In this document: positions 46,085 through 55,123 of the stretch, piece by piece
Position numbering within the stretch: position 1 is the first letter of the stretch
Layout of the letters: every line of letters begins with the position of its first letter
Origin: Achromobacter pulmonis
Lineage (GTDB): Bacteria; Pseudomonadota; Gammaproteobacteria; Burkholderiales; Burkholderiaceae_B
NCBI RefSeq assembly: GCF_902859765.1
Contig: NZ_CADIJV010000002.1
Span: 1 to 64,000, forward strand
Direction of reading: 5' to 3'
Length of the DNA: 64,000 nt
The notes under the pieces: generated by a model
What the model was told of the DNA's origin: nothing
Databases searched by the model: none
Seen by the model: the letters and a program-made list of their open reading frames with translations, nothing else
Translations under genes and position numbers: made by a program

Positions 46085-48475
46085 ATGTCCCGCCCTGCCC
46101 GCGTCATACCTTATCGCCTGTTCCGCCTTCTGCCGCTGTGCGCCGCACTGGCGTTCGCCCCCACCCTGCACGCCCAGTCCGCCTCCATGGCGTTCGAGCA
46201 GGCGGCCGCGCCGCTCGATGCCGCCCTGAACCAATACGCCGCCACCGCCCGGGTAACGCTCTCGTTCGACGCGTCGCTCACGGCCGGGCGCCAGGCCCCG
46301 GCGCTGCGTGGCACGTATTCGGTCGCCGACGGGTTCGCGGCCTTGCTGGCCGGCAGCGGCCTGATCGCGCAACAGACCGGAGAACGCCACTTCATCATCC
46401 GCCCTGCCGCCCCGTCGGTCAGCACCCTGTCGGCCGTCACCGTGACGGCCGATGCGACCGCGGACCGCTACAACCCGCCCACCACCGTGGGCTCGAAATC
46501 GGCCCTGACGCAACGGCAGATTCCCCAATCCGTCAGCGTGGTGACACAGGAACGCATACGCCAACAGGCGATGCAGACGCTGGACGACGCCATGCGCAAT
46601 ACCGCCGGCGTCACGGTCGAACGCCGCGACAACAGCCGTTCGATCTTCCATTCGCGCGGCTTCGACATGACCTCCTACCAGGTCGACGGCATCCCCACGC
46701 AATACGACTGGCGCATGCTGTCCTCGAGCGACCTGGCGGTATACGACCGCGTCGAAGTGCTCAAGGGCCCGGCCGGCCTGTACAACGGCGCGGGCGGACT
46801 GGGCGGGGCCATCAACCTGGTGCACAAGCGGCCGGAGAAAGCCTTTGGATTCGAGGGCAGCGTGTCGGCAGGCTCGTGGGACAACTACCGCTCGCAGGTG
46901 GACCTGACCGGCGGGCTGAACGCCGATGGCTCGCTGCGCGGCCGGCTGGTCGGGGTCTACCAGGACCGCCGCTTTTTCTATGACAAGACCAACGAGAAAC
47001 ACTCGGTGCTGTACGGCGCGCTGGCCTACGACTTCACGCCCGCCACCACCCTGACGGTGGGCGCCAGCAACCAGAAGCGCGACATCCATGCATCGATGTG
47101 GTCGCTGCCGGCCACCATGACGGTGGGCGCCAACGGCCAGCCCAGTTTCGCGCTGGCCGACATCAAGCGCTCGACCTTCATCGGCGCCGACTGGAACCGC
47201 GACCAGTTCACCACCACCGAGGCCTTCGCCGACCTGGAACACCACATGGCCAGCGGCTGGACCGCCAAGCTGTCGGGGCGCTATGCCGAGAACAAACTAG
47301 ACCGTGAACAGGCCTATGGCTGGGGGCCGGCCAATACCGCGAATGACCTGATCCAGCTGATGTCGGCCAAGGGCCCGACGCGGCAGACGCAATCCTCCTA
47401 CGACGCCTATGCCGACGGCCCGTTCCAGCTTTTTGGCCGCACGCACAACCTGACGCTAGGCGCCAACTACACCGATTCCCGCTTCGACAGCGAGTGGAGC
47501 TACCCCACGCCCGCCTGGGCGCCGCGCATCGACATCACCCAGCCGCGCTCCGACTTCGACCGCCTCGACTATGCCTTCAACAACAGCACGCACGCGCGCA
47601 CCCAGCAATGGGGCCTGTATTCCAGCCTGCGCCTGCGGCTGGCCGAAACGCTGACACTGGTGGCTGGCGGCCGCTACAGTTGGTGGGATCTGACCTCCAC
47701 CCAGCGCACCGTGTCCACCGAGAAAACGCAGGATGCGAGGTTCAATGGCAAGTTCACGCCGAACCTGGGCCTGATCTACGACCTGAACGACACCTATTCG
47801 GTCTACACCAGCTATTCCGAGATCTTCTCGCCGCAGAACGGCTACTCGACGGCGGACGGCAACATGCTCAAGCCGCTGGAAGGCAAGCAGGTCGAGGCCG
47901 GCATCAAGGGCGAATACCTGGATGGCGCGCTGAACGCCTCGTTCGCGGTATTCGAGATCCGCGACCAGAATCGCGCCACGCTGGCCGCCGACTCCACGAC
48001 CCAGTACACGGCCAACGGCAAGACGCGCAACCGCGGCTTCGAACTCCAGGTCAATGGCCAACTGCGTCCGGGCTGGAATGTCTATGCCGGCTATACCTGG
48101 CTGCAGGCGCGGGTGGACCAGGGCGCTTCGTACGATTCGAACGTGACCGCCATCGCGCCGCGCCACCTGCTGCGCCTCTGGACCGACTATCGCCTGCCGG
48201 GCGACTGGCATCGCTACACCGTCGGCGGCGGCGTCAACGTGCAAAGCGGCACGTATGTAGCGCTGCCCCAGTACAACGGCGCGCGGCTCGAACAAGGCGG
48301 TTTCGCCACCGTGGACCTGAAGTTCGGCTACGAGATCAGCCGCAACCTGAACGTGGCGCTCAACATTACCAACCTGTTCGACCGCAAGTACTACGCCACC
48401 ATCAGCTCGCCCCGCTCGCAAAACGTCTTCGGTGAGCCGCAGGCCTTCCTGCTGACCTTGAACGCGAAGTACTGA
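46085..48475 (+). CDS. TonB-dependent siderophore receptor with N-terminal signalling domain (FpvA/FecA-like)
   Basis: A 796-residue outer-membrane receptor. After the signal peptide (about 1-30), a secretin/TonB short N-terminal domain spans about 32-105 (FEQAAAPLDAALNQYAATAR...TGERHFIIRP) and contacts the FecR-like protein. The plug starts near QIPQSVSVVTQERI, with VEVLKGPAGLYNGAGGLGGA; the barrel ends in LLTLNAKY. It lies 99 bases after fecR, and no strong FecI-type promoter was recognised in that gap. With the sigma and FecR genes it is a complete cell-surface signalling trio. The siderophore is unknown. Confidence 0.93.
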   Translation: MSRPARVIPYRLFRLLPLCAALAFAPTLHAQSASMAFEQAAAPLDAALNQYAATARVTLSFDASLTAGRQAPALRGTYSVADGFAALLAGSGLIAQQTGERHFIIRPAAPSVSTLSAVTVTADATADRYNPPTTVGSKSALTQRQIPQSVSVVTQERIRQQAMQTLDDAMRNTAGVTVERRDNSRSIFHSRGFDMTSYQVDGIPTQYDWRMLSSSDLAVYDRVEVLKGPAGLYNGAGGLGGAINLVHKRPEKAFGFEGSVSAGSWDNYRSQVDLTGGLNADGSLRGRLVGVYQDRRFFYDKTNEKHSVLYGALAYDFTPATTLTVGASNQKRDIHASMWSLPATMTVGANGQPSFALADIKRSTFIGADWNRDQFTTTEAFADLEHHMASGWTAKLSGRYAENKLDREQAYGWGPANTANDLIQLMSAKGPTRQTQSSYDAYADGPFQLFGRTHNLTLGANYTDSRFDSEWSYPTPAWAPRIDITQPRSDFDRLDYAFNNSTHARTQQWGLYSSLRLRLAETLTLVAGGRYSWWDLTSTQRTVSTEKTQDARFNGKFTPNLGLIYDLNDTYSVYTSYSEIFSPQNGYSTADGNMLKPLEGKQVEAGIKGEYLDGALNASFAVFEIRDQNRATLAADSTTQYTANGKTRNRGFELQVNGQLRPGWNVYAGYTWLQARVDQGASYDSNVTAIAPRHLLRLWTDYRLPGDWHRYTVGGGVNVQSGTYVALPQYNGARLEQGGFATVDLKFGYEISRNLNVALNITNLFDRKYYATISSPRSQNVFGEPQAFLLTLNAKY

Positions 48476-48482
48476 GGACGCG

Positions 48483-49706
48483 ATGGCAGGCGCGGCACGC
48501 CCGTTCTGGGTGCGCGTGCACCGCTGGGCGGGGCTGGCAACCGCCCTGTTCCTGTGCGTGGCAGGCCTGACCGGCAGCATCCTGGCCTTCAAGGAAGAGC
48601 TGGATGCGTGGCTCAATCCGCAGTGGTTCCTGGCGCCCGGTGACGGACGAGCCATGCTGGACCCATTCGCGCTGCGCGAATCGGTGCGCCAGCAACTGCC
48701 CTGGGCCGTCGTCGACCAGGTGCCGTTGCGGCGCGAGGCCGACCGCGCGGTGGTTTTCCGGCTGTCGCCACAACGGGATGCGGCCAGCGGCCGCGCGCTG
48801 CCGCTGGCCGCCACCCATGCCTTCGCCGACCCCTACAGCGGCAAAGTACTGGGCTGGCGCAACGAGGGGGTGGCATCGCTGGCACGCGAGAACCTGCTGC
48901 CCTTCATCTACCGCCTGCATCTGGACCTGACGCTGCCAGGCATCTGGGGCCGGCTGCTGTATGGCGTGGTGGCGCTGGTCTGGACCCTGGATTGCGTCGT
49001 GGGCTTCTACCTGACGCTGCCGGCGCCGGGCGCGCGGCGCCAGGGCTTCTGGCGCGGCTGGCGGCCCGCCTGGCTGATCAAGCGCGGCGCCTCGACGACG
49101 CGCCGCACCCTGGACCTGCACCGCGCCTTCGGCCTGTGGCTATGGGCGCTGCTGCTGGTGTATGCCTGGTCCAGCGTCATGTTCAACCTGCGCGACCAGG
49201 TCTACCAGCCGGTGATGTCGACCATCATGCCCTTCGACACGTCCTGGCGCGGCGCACCCGCGCGGCCGACGCCGCTGGTGACGCCGGCGTTGCAGGGGCC
49301 GGCGGCGCTGGCCGCGGCGCGCCGCGCCATGGCCGACCTGGCGCGCGAACGCGGCTTCACCGTGGACGGCGAGGAAATGCTGATGCTGGACCGCCGCCGC
49401 GGCCTCTACGGCTATCTGGTGCACAGCGATGCCGACCTGCGCCGCCACGTTGGCAACACGGCCATCCTGATCGACGCCGACAGCGGCGAACGCCGCGGCG
49501 TCTACCTGCCGACGCGGGGCGCGTGGGGCGACACTTTCAGCAACTGGCTGGGGGCGCTGCACATGGCCCATGTGTTCGGGCTGCCTTACCGGATCTTCGC
49601 GTGCCTGCTGGGGTGGGTGGTGGTGATGCTATCGGTGACGGGTGTTCTGGTGTGGCGCCGCAAGCAACTGGGGCGGACACTGGCGAAATCGCGGCGGCCC
49701 CCCTGA
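48483..49706 (+). CDS. PepSY-domain integral membrane protein (iron-siderophore reductase type)
   Basis: A 407-residue protein with about four membrane segments: near 15-37 (WAGLATALFLCVAGLTGSIL), 158-178, 210-228 and 365-395 (LLGWVVVMLSVTGVLVW). The PepSY region lies between, and conserved His residues (for example LHRAFGLW, LHMAHVFG) could bind haem. Such proteins (FoxB/PiuB-like) sit next to siderophore receptors and are thought to reduce the ferric complex. It starts 7 bases after the receptor stop. The stop TGA (49704-49706) falls inside an IS-B scar that begins at 49702, so the last residues may not be original. Confidence 0.85.
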   Translation: MAGAARPFWVRVHRWAGLATALFLCVAGLTGSILAFKEELDAWLNPQWFLAPGDGRAMLDPFALRESVRQQLPWAVVDQVPLRREADRAVVFRLSPQRDAASGRALPLAATHAFADPYSGKVLGWRNEGVASLARENLLPFIYRLHLDLTLPGIWGRLLYGVVALVWTLDCVVGFYLTLPAPGARRQGFWRGWRPAWLIKRGASTTRRTLDLHRAFGLWLWALLLVYAWSSVMFNLRDQVYQPVMSTIMPFDTSWRGAPARPTPLVTPALQGPAALAAARRAMADLARERGFTVDGEEMLMLDRRRGLYGYLVHSDADLRRHVGNTAILIDADSGERRGVYLPTRGAWGDTFSNWLGALHMAHVFGLPYRIFACLLGWVVVMLSVTGVLVWRRKQLGRTLAKSRRPP

Positions 49707-49729
49707 GCAGGTTCCGCTGGGTCAATACA
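49702..49729 (+). mobile_element. IS-B right-end scar (28 bp)
   Basis: The 28 bases from CCTGAGCAGG to GTCAATACA are identical to the right end of the IS-B element (61825-61852). No IS-B body remains. The scar abuts the PepSY gene on the left and, without a gap, the inside of a truncated IS-A copy on the right. Confidence 0.85.
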
Positions 49730-49958
49730 TGTGCCCCTCCCGGGCCAGAAATATGCTGATCCGCCGATAACCATACCGGGGATACTGGGCCGAGAGCGCC
49801 TTCATCCTCGCCACGACCGGCGCGTCCGCGCTCGCCTTGCTCGGCTCATAACGCAAACCCGAACGAGACACTTCATACAGCGTACAGGCCCGGCGCTGGG
49901 AAACCCCAAGCGAGCAAACCAGACGGGCTTGCTCCTGCCGAACCTGTACGCTCACCAC
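49722..49958 (-). pseudogene. IS-A transposase orfB, 5' part only
   Basis: This frame gives the N-terminal 75 or so residues of the IS3-type transposase (SVQVRQEQARLVCSLGVSQ, then ARMKALSAQYPRYGYRRISI), identical to copy 2 up to REGH. It then runs into the IS-B scar and stops. The DDE catalytic part is absent, so the product cannot be active. Confidence 0.85.
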
Positions 49959-50285
49959 TTTCGGCGATTGACCTCCTTCATCGCCTCGATCTCCAGATCC
50001 CGCTCGACCAGCAGCTTGCGCAGCCGAGCGTTCTCGGTCTCTATTTCCTTGAGCCGGCGCACCTCGTCCACCCCAAACTCCCCGAAACGCTTGCGCCAGC
50101 CATAGATGCTCTGCTCGCTCACTCCGTGCCGCTTGGCCACGTCGGCCACCGGGTCTCGGTCGGCCTCCCGCAGTATCCGAACTATCTGCTCTTCGCTGTA
50201 CCTTGCCTTCTTCATCTCGCTTCCTTCTCGCGTCAGAAGCTATTTTCTCAAATACCCGGTGGTACGAATTTCTCAGAGCAGGTCA
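49730..50285 (-). mobile_element. IS-A copy 1: IS3-family element, truncated within orfB
   Basis: From 49730 to the end GAGCAGGTCA at 50276-50285 the sequence is nearly identical to the larger copy at 56651-57207. Only orfA and the first part of orfB remain; the rest has been lost at the IS-B scar junction. The terminal ten bases match the other copy. The element sits in an Rhs-core fragment (next feature to the right). Confidence 0.9.
49952..50215 (-). CDS. IS-A orfA (IS3-family transposase helix-turn-helix subunit), copy 1
   Basis: An intact 87-residue OrfA: helix-turn-helix ADVAKRHGVSEQSIYGWRKRF followed by a leucine-zipper coiled coil (RRLKEIETENARLRKLLVERD). It is identical to the copy-2 protein. 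In IS3 elements OrfA is made alone and as part of a frameshifted OrfAB transposase; here OrfB is truncated, so it has no working partner in this copy. Confidence 0.9.
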   Translation of the reverse strand: MKKARYSEEQIVRILREADRDPVADVAKRHGVSEQSIYGWRKRFGEFGVDEVRRLKEIETENARLRKLLVERDLEIEAMKEVNRRKW

Positions 50286-50286
50286 G

Positions 50287-50340
50287 CCCGGCGCCGTCGT
50301 AGTAGCGTGCGTCCAGCAGCAGTCCGCGCGCCGCAGCCCT
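50287..50340 (-). pseudogene. Short Rhs-core fragment interrupted by IS-A copy 1
   Basis: On the minus strand it reads LRAAARGLLLDARYYDGAG, homologous to LRRDGLLLDARYYDGAD of the large Rhs protein (residues 55-70). It breaks off at the IS-A end. It lies just 3' of the module A terminator, so it is the start of a further lost orphan module. Confidence 0.75.
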
Positions 50341-50360
50341 TAACCCCGCGCTCCTGACAC

Positions 50361-50394
50361 AAAAAAAACCCTCGGTACTACTACCTAGCGAGGC
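50361..50394 (-). terminator. Minus-strand terminator after toxin-immunity module A
   Basis: Read on the minus strand: GCCTCG at the start, loop with a short TA/TA extension, then CGAGG and a run of eight T (A50361-50368 on the plus strand). The 5-bp GC stem is modest but the T-run is good. It lies 3' of the immunity gene and of the tail motif. Confidence 0.6.
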
Positions 50395-50410
50395 TTCTCT
50401 ATTGCTGCCG

Positions 50411-50438
50411 CATCAAACGTAGTCTGACACGTTAATTT
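50411..50438 (-). repeat. Rhs-module tail motif, copy a
   Basis: Plus-strand ATCAAACGTAGTCTGACACG then TTAATTT. The same core (AAACG-AG-CTG--ACG) recurs at 54621, 54661 and 62419, each time 3' of an immunity gene. A further 240 bases up to the immunity gene (50439-50682) are AT-rich and contain no gene that I can see. Confidence 0.6.
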
Positions 50439-50682
50439 AAAGAATATTATTCAGCTTGCTTATACATCGCTCTTCATAGATGCACCCCAGCACTCTGACC
50501 GGATAATCTATCCAGTAAAAAATTGACGGCCTACTTTTATCATTCACCTGACCGATCCGTTTTTTTCGCTAGACCCCATAAGCCACAAAAACTATAAGAG
50601 CGCGAGACCATCTTTTGGCGAAACATTAAAATCAGACCAAAAAATATGAAGCCCCTTCATTATTACACCGTATTTTCATAAA

Positions 50683-51249
50683 TCAATGAAAATCGGATGA
50701 CGGCTTCGACTTACACTCCTTAAAAACACCCTCTGCCAAAATGACCATTGCCCTTCGCTTCAATTCCTCATTGCTCATTAAATAGACTCCATCCAAGTCA
50801 TCTTTGTCGAGATCGTTTATTTCCACAAGATCTGGAAACTTTGAGAAATAAGATCTCGCTTGGCTCTTATCCAAATCGGAAATCATCTCGTCGCCCAAAA
50901 AATACCCTAACGCATCCACACGCAGAAAGCGATTTAAAAAAACTATATCACTATAACCCGCAAGCTCCTCTATACAACGCGATGCATCTGGTCTAGGAGA
51001 GACTCGCCGCATCAACTCAACCCATTTTTTTGAGTCAAACCCCTCCCACACGTATGGAGCACCCATAATAAACTCCAATACGTAAACATGAGAGTAAGTA
51101 GCCATATGCAGAGAAATCACTTCAATTGGATCATACAACAGTAAACTATTTTTGAATTCCAACAAATATTCCACACCATATTTTTCGGAAACGCCATACC
51201 CATCGTATATAAAGTCCGACAACTCTACTAAGGAAGGTGTATTTTTCAT
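50683..51249 (-). CDS. Probable immunity protein of module A
   Basis: A 188-residue soluble protein, unrecognised, rich in aromatic and acidic residues (YGVEYLLEFKNSLLLYDPIE, then FLGDEMISDLDKSQARSYF). The ATG overlaps the stop of the toxin gene (ATGA at 51246-51249), the standard linkage of a toxin-immunity pair. Base composition is clearly lower in GC than the toxin core, like the toxin tip. A role as neutraliser of the module A tip is inferred from position. Confidence 0.7.
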   Translation of the reverse strand: MKNTPSLVELSDFIYDGYGVSEKYGVEYLLEFKNSLLLYDPIEVISLHMATYSHVYVLEFIMGAPYVWEGFDSKKWVELMRRVSPRPDASRCIEELAGYSDIVFLNRFLRVDALGYFLGDEMISDLDKSQARSYFSKFPDLVEINDLDKDDLDGVYLMSNEELKRRAMVILAEGVFKECKSKPSSDFH

Positions 51250-54200
51250 TTCTTTTGAATCTCATTAATCATAAGCGTTCTACCTATCACAAATCCATCC
51301 GCATCCGAATGGGATTCCCAAGCCTGGAATCTTGTATCCTTTAGATTCACACCCAACCTTCTGAACAGTTCTGGAAATTTCATTGCTTCAGACACCGACG
51401 GACGGTAATGGCCAGATTGATTATCAATGACCCTCAACCGGCCATCCCCGGTAATTTTTAGCTGTCCCGCCGCCAATACATCCCTCTTATCTGCGAGAGT
51501 CATGTGACTTCTTCCCAACAACAATCTATTGTCAGTTGAAATCACAAAATCTGCCGCTGTCGGGACATTCCGCCCTGGGCCGAGTGTCACTTTCCCATCT
51601 ACCACGACCACTTCCCCAAATATCTTTCCTTTTGAATCGAAAGGGTCATTGGGGAATTTATTCGTAATATAGCTTGCTGCGGCGTCTACAGACGCGGGGA
51701 GGAAGTTCCCTCCGCCAATACCACCGAGACGGAACGAAGCGGAAGATGGCACTGCGCTCAGCATGAAGCCCGACTTCGCCATGCGGTAATCAATTGCCGA
51801 TGCTAAGATCTGTCCCGTACGCGACGCTCCGAAATCCTCAACCGCAAGACGTAGTCCCACACCTGTGCTTCGCACTGCTTGCGTTGTCATAGGAGCGATG
51901 CCCGGCAAAATTCGCGTCGCCCCAGCCGCACCACCCGCCGCATTCAGCGCCATCGACCCCCACAATGCCTGCGCACCACGATAGTCACCGCTGGCTTCAA
52001 GCTGCATGGCGCGGTCGATCTGGAAGAAGTCGCGGACTCCTTGGTAGGCCTCATCCACGCCCATATTGAAGGTGGCTAGGCGCAATCCGGAACCAGCTAT
52101 TCGCTCTCCAGCATTCCACAACATTTGACCGCGGACCCTGTTCCTGGAGACTGCGTAACCAAACTCATCGAAGTTGGCAGAAAGCCGCCCTCCCGATACA
52201 GCGTCTGCGGATGTCAACACCGAGTCGTAAACGTAGCCGACCGCTCCTCCAGCTATGCCGGCAGTCATGTCGACCATTCCGAGCATTCGCTCTCCCAGCT
52301 CGGATAGCACGCCGATCCGAGGCCGCGGCAGTTGTGCCTGATTCACCTTAAGGCCGACCAATTCGGCATAGCGCGCACCGTCGGCCGCATCTAACTCCTT
52401 CATTGCCAGACTGACTGATTGAGAGTCGAAACCAGTACTCGAAGCCACCGTCACGGAGCCACCAAATCTCCTCTGCTCCCGCGGATAAAATGCATCCACT
52501 ACCGCATCAACATCCGCTTGAGCAGGCGGATCCTGCAAGGCTCCCCAATTCACCTCTCGCTGCGAATCGTGGAAGGCGGGAATGGAGGACATCTCGCCCT
52601 GAGGACGATACGAAGCAGGCATCAGTGAATCAAAGGACCCCAGCATTTGCTGCCCGGACCTTGCACTATCGTTCACCCTAATGGGTTGCGACGATGGCCC
52701 CGACATCCCAGCCATCTCGTCCAGTACGGAATTGCCCAAAGCGTTCCCAAATGCGTCAACGGCAATCTGCATGTAGTTCGCCTTGCCGCCTGAGAGCACC
52801 GAAGCTGCCACCCCACCCACAGCGCCAGACACGAATCCACGAGTCAATCGTTCACTGAAATCCGACGCGTTCGGGAACACCTGCGCTCCAACAGCCGAAC
52901 CGACACCAGCGCCGATGCCGGCGGCCGCTACGTTCGTCCAGTTGAACTGCGACTGCAACCCCGTCGCCACCCCAATACCTTGGCTGATGACGGAACTCAT
53001 CACTGCACGGCCTGCCATTCCCCACGCGCCAACGGCCGCTGTACTCGCCGCGTTATTTACAGTGAAGAAGCTGCCAACGCCCATGCCAGTTCCCACACCC
53101 GACGTCACGCCAGCCGCCGCCGCACTGACGGCGACACCCTTCCAATTGAACTTGGACTGTGCACCAATGGCCATGCCAACGCCTTGGCTGACAACACTAC
53201 CTATGGCGCCGGCGGCCACGCTAAGGCCAATCGCTGCCATGCCCGATATGCCGGTCGCGGTTCCTGTGAGAATCGCCGCCCCCGTCATCATCGTCCCGGC
53301 CAATCCTCCCGCAGTGCCCGCAGCGCCGGCTGCTGCCGCGGCCGCGGGCGCCAACGCCCCCGCCGTCAACACCGTCGCCACCACCGCCACCACTGCAACG
53401 ATGATCATCCCGATCCCGCCACACCCACCACCGCCGCCACCGCTATCCGGCTTCGGCACAGGCATCGTCGGCTGCGTATCCCCGATCAGCTTGCCCGGGT
53501 CATACGGCTTGAACGTCTTGTAGTCGTTATGGTTGCCCGACACCCGGTTCGGGATCGTGACCGTCGCCCCAACCCGCAAATCCCGGTCGCTGGCAAGACC
53601 ATTGGCTTCTGCCACCAGGTACCACAACCGGCTATCCCCATACGCCTGCTGCGCGATGCTCTGCAGCGTGTCGCCCGCCTGGATCCGGTACGAACCCGGG
53701 CTGGCCGACGGGTTGCCGCCGTCGATCGGCCGGAACGCTGGCGAGAAATCGTCCGCGCCCACCGCCGGCCCGGTCGTCCCCAACAGCTCGCCGTTGACCA
53801 CCAGCGACCGAATCGTCTGGCCGTTCTGCACGCGTTGCAGGATCTTGCCGCTGGCGTCGTTCACCAGCGTCTGGTTCTTGCTGCTGTCCTTGGTGTCCAC
53901 CACCCCGATCAGGTTGCCGTTGACGTCGTACTGGTACGTCGTCTGGCCCGGGTCCAGCGCGGTGCTGGTGCCGGACAGGGTGGCCTCGCGGTAGCCTTCG
54001 TAGCGGGCGTGCGTGTAGGTGTAGGTGTTGGTGTACGGCGAGCCGTCGTACACGTCCATGCGGTACTGCGTGACGTTGCCCGCCTGGTCGTAACCCGAGT
54101 AGGTCGTCGCATAGCCGCCGGACAGGCCGGCCGCCGTCATCTTCAGCACCCGCGCCGAATACAGCCGCCCAGCGCCGTCGTAGACGTTGCGGCGCTGTTC

Positions 54201-54479
54201 GCCCGCCAGCCCCGACCGGTCGAAGAACGCCTTGCCCAATGACCCATCGATGCCGCTGAGCACCACCCGGTCGGCCCCGTCATAGTAGCGCGCATCCAGC
54301 AGCAGTCCGTCGCGCCGCAGCGTGGTCAGGCGGTTGATGGCGTCGTAGGTGTACCGTTCCGTGGTGAAGCCGGCGGCCGTGCCTCCATCGGCGTAGATGA
54401 CCTTGTCCCAATACGTGTCGGACAGGCGGTTGCCGTTGGCGTCGTAGTCGATGCTATGGCGCAGGTAGCCGTCGGGCAC
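51246..54479 (-). CDS. Orphan Rhs/YD-repeat polymorphic toxin with LysM domain (module A)
   Basis: A 1077-residue protein from a GTG at 54479; the frame is open to about 54536 but begins in the middle of the Rhs core, with no signal peptide. Residues 1-235 carry YD-type repeats (YDANGNRLSDTYWDK, ERYTYDAINRL, YQYDVNGNLIGV). A LysM domain is at about 264-311 (YRIQAGDTLQSIAQQAYGD). A Gly-rich hydrophobic stretch spans about 335-590. From about 590 the tip is unique, ending in DADGFVIGRTLMINEIQ. A block SGHYRPSVSEAMKFPELF near residue 1035 resembles tips in other polymorphic toxins, but I cannot assign an activity. Confidence 0.8.
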   Translation of the reverse strand: MPDGYLRHSIDYDANGNRLSDTYWDKVIYADGGTAAGFTTERYTYDAINRLTTLRRDGLLLDARYYDGADRVVLSGIDGSLGKAFFDRSGLAGEQRRNVYDGAGRLYSARVLKMTAAGLSGGYATTYSGYDQAGNVTQYRMDVYDGSPYTNTYTYTHARYEGYREATLSGTSTALDPGQTTYQYDVNGNLIGVVDTKDSSKNQTLVNDASGKILQRVQNGQTIRSLVVNGELLGTTGPAVGADDFSPAFRPIDGGNPSASPGSYRIQAGDTLQSIAQQAYGDSRLWYLVAEANGLASDRDLRVGATVTIPNRVSGNHNDYKTFKPYDPGKLIGDTQPTMPVPKPDSGGGGGGCGGIGMIIVAVVAVVATVLTAGALAPAAAAAAGAAGTAGGLAGTMMTGAAILTGTATGISGMAAIGLSVAAGAIGSVVSQGVGMAIGAQSKFNWKGVAVSAAAAGVTSGVGTGMGVGSFFTVNNAASTAAVGAWGMAGRAVMSSVISQGIGVATGLQSQFNWTNVAAAGIGAGVGSAVGAQVFPNASDFSERLTRGFVSGAVGGVAASVLSGGKANYMQIAVDAFGNALGNSVLDEMAGMSGPSSQPIRVNDSARSGQQMLGSFDSLMPASYRPQGEMSSIPAFHDSQREVNWGALQDPPAQADVDAVVDAFYPREQRRFGGSVTVASSTGFDSQSVSLAMKELDAADGARYAELVGLKVNQAQLPRPRIGVLSELGERMLGMVDMTAGIAGGAVGYVYDSVLTSADAVSGGRLSANFDEFGYAVSRNRVRGQMLWNAGERIAGSGLRLATFNMGVDEAYQGVRDFFQIDRAMQLEASGDYRGAQALWGSMALNAAGGAAGATRILPGIAPMTTQAVRSTGVGLRLAVEDFGASRTGQILASAIDYRMAKSGFMLSAVPSSASFRLGGIGGGNFLPASVDAAASYITNKFPNDPFDSKGKIFGEVVVVDGKVTLGPGRNVPTAADFVISTDNRLLLGRSHMTLADKRDVLAAGQLKITGDGRLRVIDNQSGHYRPSVSEAMKFPELFRRLGVNLKDTRFQAWESHSDADGFVIGRTLMINEIQKK

Positions 54480-54620
54480 TTCACGCAGGCGGAATCGTGC
54501 AGTGACCTTGCAAGGAAAAAATCATAACCAGAGTAAATAACTGGCTTGCCCCAACCGGACCTCAGCACATAACAAAAACCCCGACTACAATTTTTCGGCC
54601 AGGCATTCCTAAATACTGTC

Positions 54621-54690
54621 GAATTAAACGTAGCCTAGCACGTTAAATTACCTTCTTTTTTACAATTAAACGCAGCCAGACATGCCAACT
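54621..54690 (-). repeat. Rhs-module tail motif, copies b and c
   Basis: Copy b (54621-54650: GAATTAAACGTAGCCTAGCA then CGTTAAATTA) and copy c (54663-54690: CAATTAAACGCAGCCAGACA) share the AAACG-AG core with copies a and d. They lie 3' of the module B immunity gene and 5' of the module A core. Confidence 0.55.
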
Positions 54691-54739
54691 TGTTAAGAAA
54701 ATTCCTTAATGTAGTTTTCTTTTGCCTCATCATTACCAA

Positions 54740-55123
54740 TCATATAAACAACAAAGGCGCAAAAGTCTCGCTCTTTATCCTCGGGATATCCATAAGCAGG
54801 GGAAGCAAGAGGAAATTTTTTCCACCAAGATTCGTAAATAATTTTTTCAGAGCCACCGGCACCAGAGATATAGAATTGAGTACCCCCCCATCGATATGCT
54901 CATACTTAACAACCAAAGAAGAATCCAATACATCCACTATTGTATTCTTTGCCAGTATAAAAATCTTCGCATTCTTCACATACAGCGCAACCAGATCCTC
55001 ACCAAAAAAATCTCCCTCTCCAGATAAAATCTGGCCATCCCCCAAAGAAAAAATCTCCTTGGCCGCACCTCCCATCCCGTTAACTTCGATAAATGATTCT
55101 TTATTGAACCTTTTAAATATCAT
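54740..55123 (-). CDS. Probable immunity protein of module B
   Basis: A 127-residue soluble protein (MIFKRFNKESFIEVNGMGG, later LKKLFTNLGGKNFLLL), not recognised. The start overlaps the toxin stop (TGATG at 55121-55125). A GTG at 55126 is an alternative start. It is AT-richer than the toxin core. The immunity role is inferred from position. Confidence 0.65.
   Translation of the reverse strand: MIFKRFNKESFIEVNGMGGAAKEIFSLGDGQILSGEGDFFGEDLVALYVKNAKIFILAKNTIVDVLDSSLVVKYEHIDGGVLNSISLVPVALKKLFTNLGGKNFLLLPLLMDIPRIKSETFAPLLFI

Noticed and set aside
52783-54242. Plus-strand open frames opposite the Rhs gene with Pro/Ala/Thr-rich translation
   Set aside because: Antisense of the Gly/Ala-rich spacer and YD repeats; no independent evidence.
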